64,000 bases of DNA, taken from positions 53,415 through 117,414 of the forward strand of contig OMXX01000012.1 in assembly GCA_900315105.1 (NCBI GenBank), read 5' to 3'. The stretch comes from an uncultured Prevotellaceae bacterium (GTDB taxonomy: Bacteria; Bacteroidota; Bacteroidia; Bacteroidales; Bacteroidaceae). The position numbers were made by a program, and so were the translations under genes. Under the pieces are notes generated by a model. It was not told the DNA's origin and did no database searches. It worked only from the letters and a program-made list of their open reading frames with translations. Of the stretch, positions 63,935 to 64,000 are shown piece after piece (position 1 is the first letter of the stretch; the number at the start of each line of letters is the position of its first letter).

Positions 63935-64000
63935 ATTTTGAGACAGCCAACAACGAGCGATCCTCAGTATGCTCAGTAGGCGTAGTTATAGTAAGGAATG
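63913..64000 (+). CDS. DEDDh 3'-5' exonuclease (DnaQ-like), partial
   Basis: Begins inside the 3' end of the WYL gene and runs off the right edge. The first 29 residues contain Ile-Asp-Phe-Glu-Thr-Ala-Asn, the ExoI motif of DEDD exonucleases (Asp and Glu metal ligands), then Cys-Ser-Val-Gly-Val-Val. Such short exonucleases resemble the epsilon proofreading subunit. Confidence 0.8.
   Translation, partial: MRDFAAIDFETANNERSSVCSVGVVIVRN

Overview
The window is accessory DNA from a member of the Bacteroidota, most likely a Bacteroidales gut or oral species of the Prevotella/Segatella type. Three things point there: a CTnDOT-style conjugation gene set (TraJ, TraK, TraM, TraN and TraO relatives), many matches to the Bacteroidota promoter (TTTG, about 19 nt, TAnnTTTG), and a BspA-like leucine-rich-repeat protein with a Prevotella-like tail. 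Most of it reads as the inside of an integrative and conjugative element (ICE). No integrase, relaxase, att site, tRNA, rRNA or CRISPR array was seen, so the ends of the element probably lie outside the window.

Layout: (1) 1-12933, + strand, transfer operon: three exported proteins, TraJ (VirB6-like), TraK (VirB8-like), a TraL-position protein, TraM (VirB10-like), TraN (VirB9-like), TraO, a lipoprotein, the VirD4-type coupling ATPase, a lysozyme-like protein and a phosphoribosyltransferase. (2) 12930-17543, - strand accessory genes: CoiA-like protein, HTH regulator, Sel1/BspA-LRR protein, ADP-ribosylglycohydrolase. (3) 17983-28471, + strand: a broken XRE/WYL regulator relic, a type I restriction-modification locus whose hsdR carries a frameshifting deletion across the DEAH motif, a membrane-anchored exonuclease VII-like protein, a von Willebrand A protein and a 421-aa unknown. 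(4) 28578-43225: an insertion bounded by 237-bp direct repeats. It carries an eight-gene - strand set: a 211-aa unknown, a degenerate methylase-like protein, an AAA+ ATPase, a 51-aa membrane protein, a lipoprotein/membrane protein, an AddB-like and an AddA-like helicase-nuclease pair, and an inactive site-2-protease-like protein, plus small genes. (5) 43410-60863: a second ICE backbone block with an M23 peptidase, DUF4099-like protein, toprim primase, PH-domain protein, two exported proteins, a degenerate M23 protein with a dnaX-type slippery site, DUF4494, an ArdC-like/MutS-I fusion, a GH73-M23 peptidoglycan hydrolase, an SSB-like protein and an ArdC metallopeptidase, closed by a strong terminator. 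(6) 61001-64000: a truncated BspA-like LRR gene, then a nuclease-like protein, WYL regulator and DEDDh exonuclease in tandem.

Blocks 1 and 5 work together: DNA processing and entry protection (primase, SSB, ArdC), the envelope channel (Tra proteins) and wall remodelling (four peptidoglycan-hydrolase-like proteins). Blocks 2 to 4 are cargo. The best candidate for an undescribed system is block 4, because its genes are co-oriented, driven by two recognisable promoters, and inserted as a unit between formerly adjacent convergent genes. Family assignments come from motif reading only; no database search was run.
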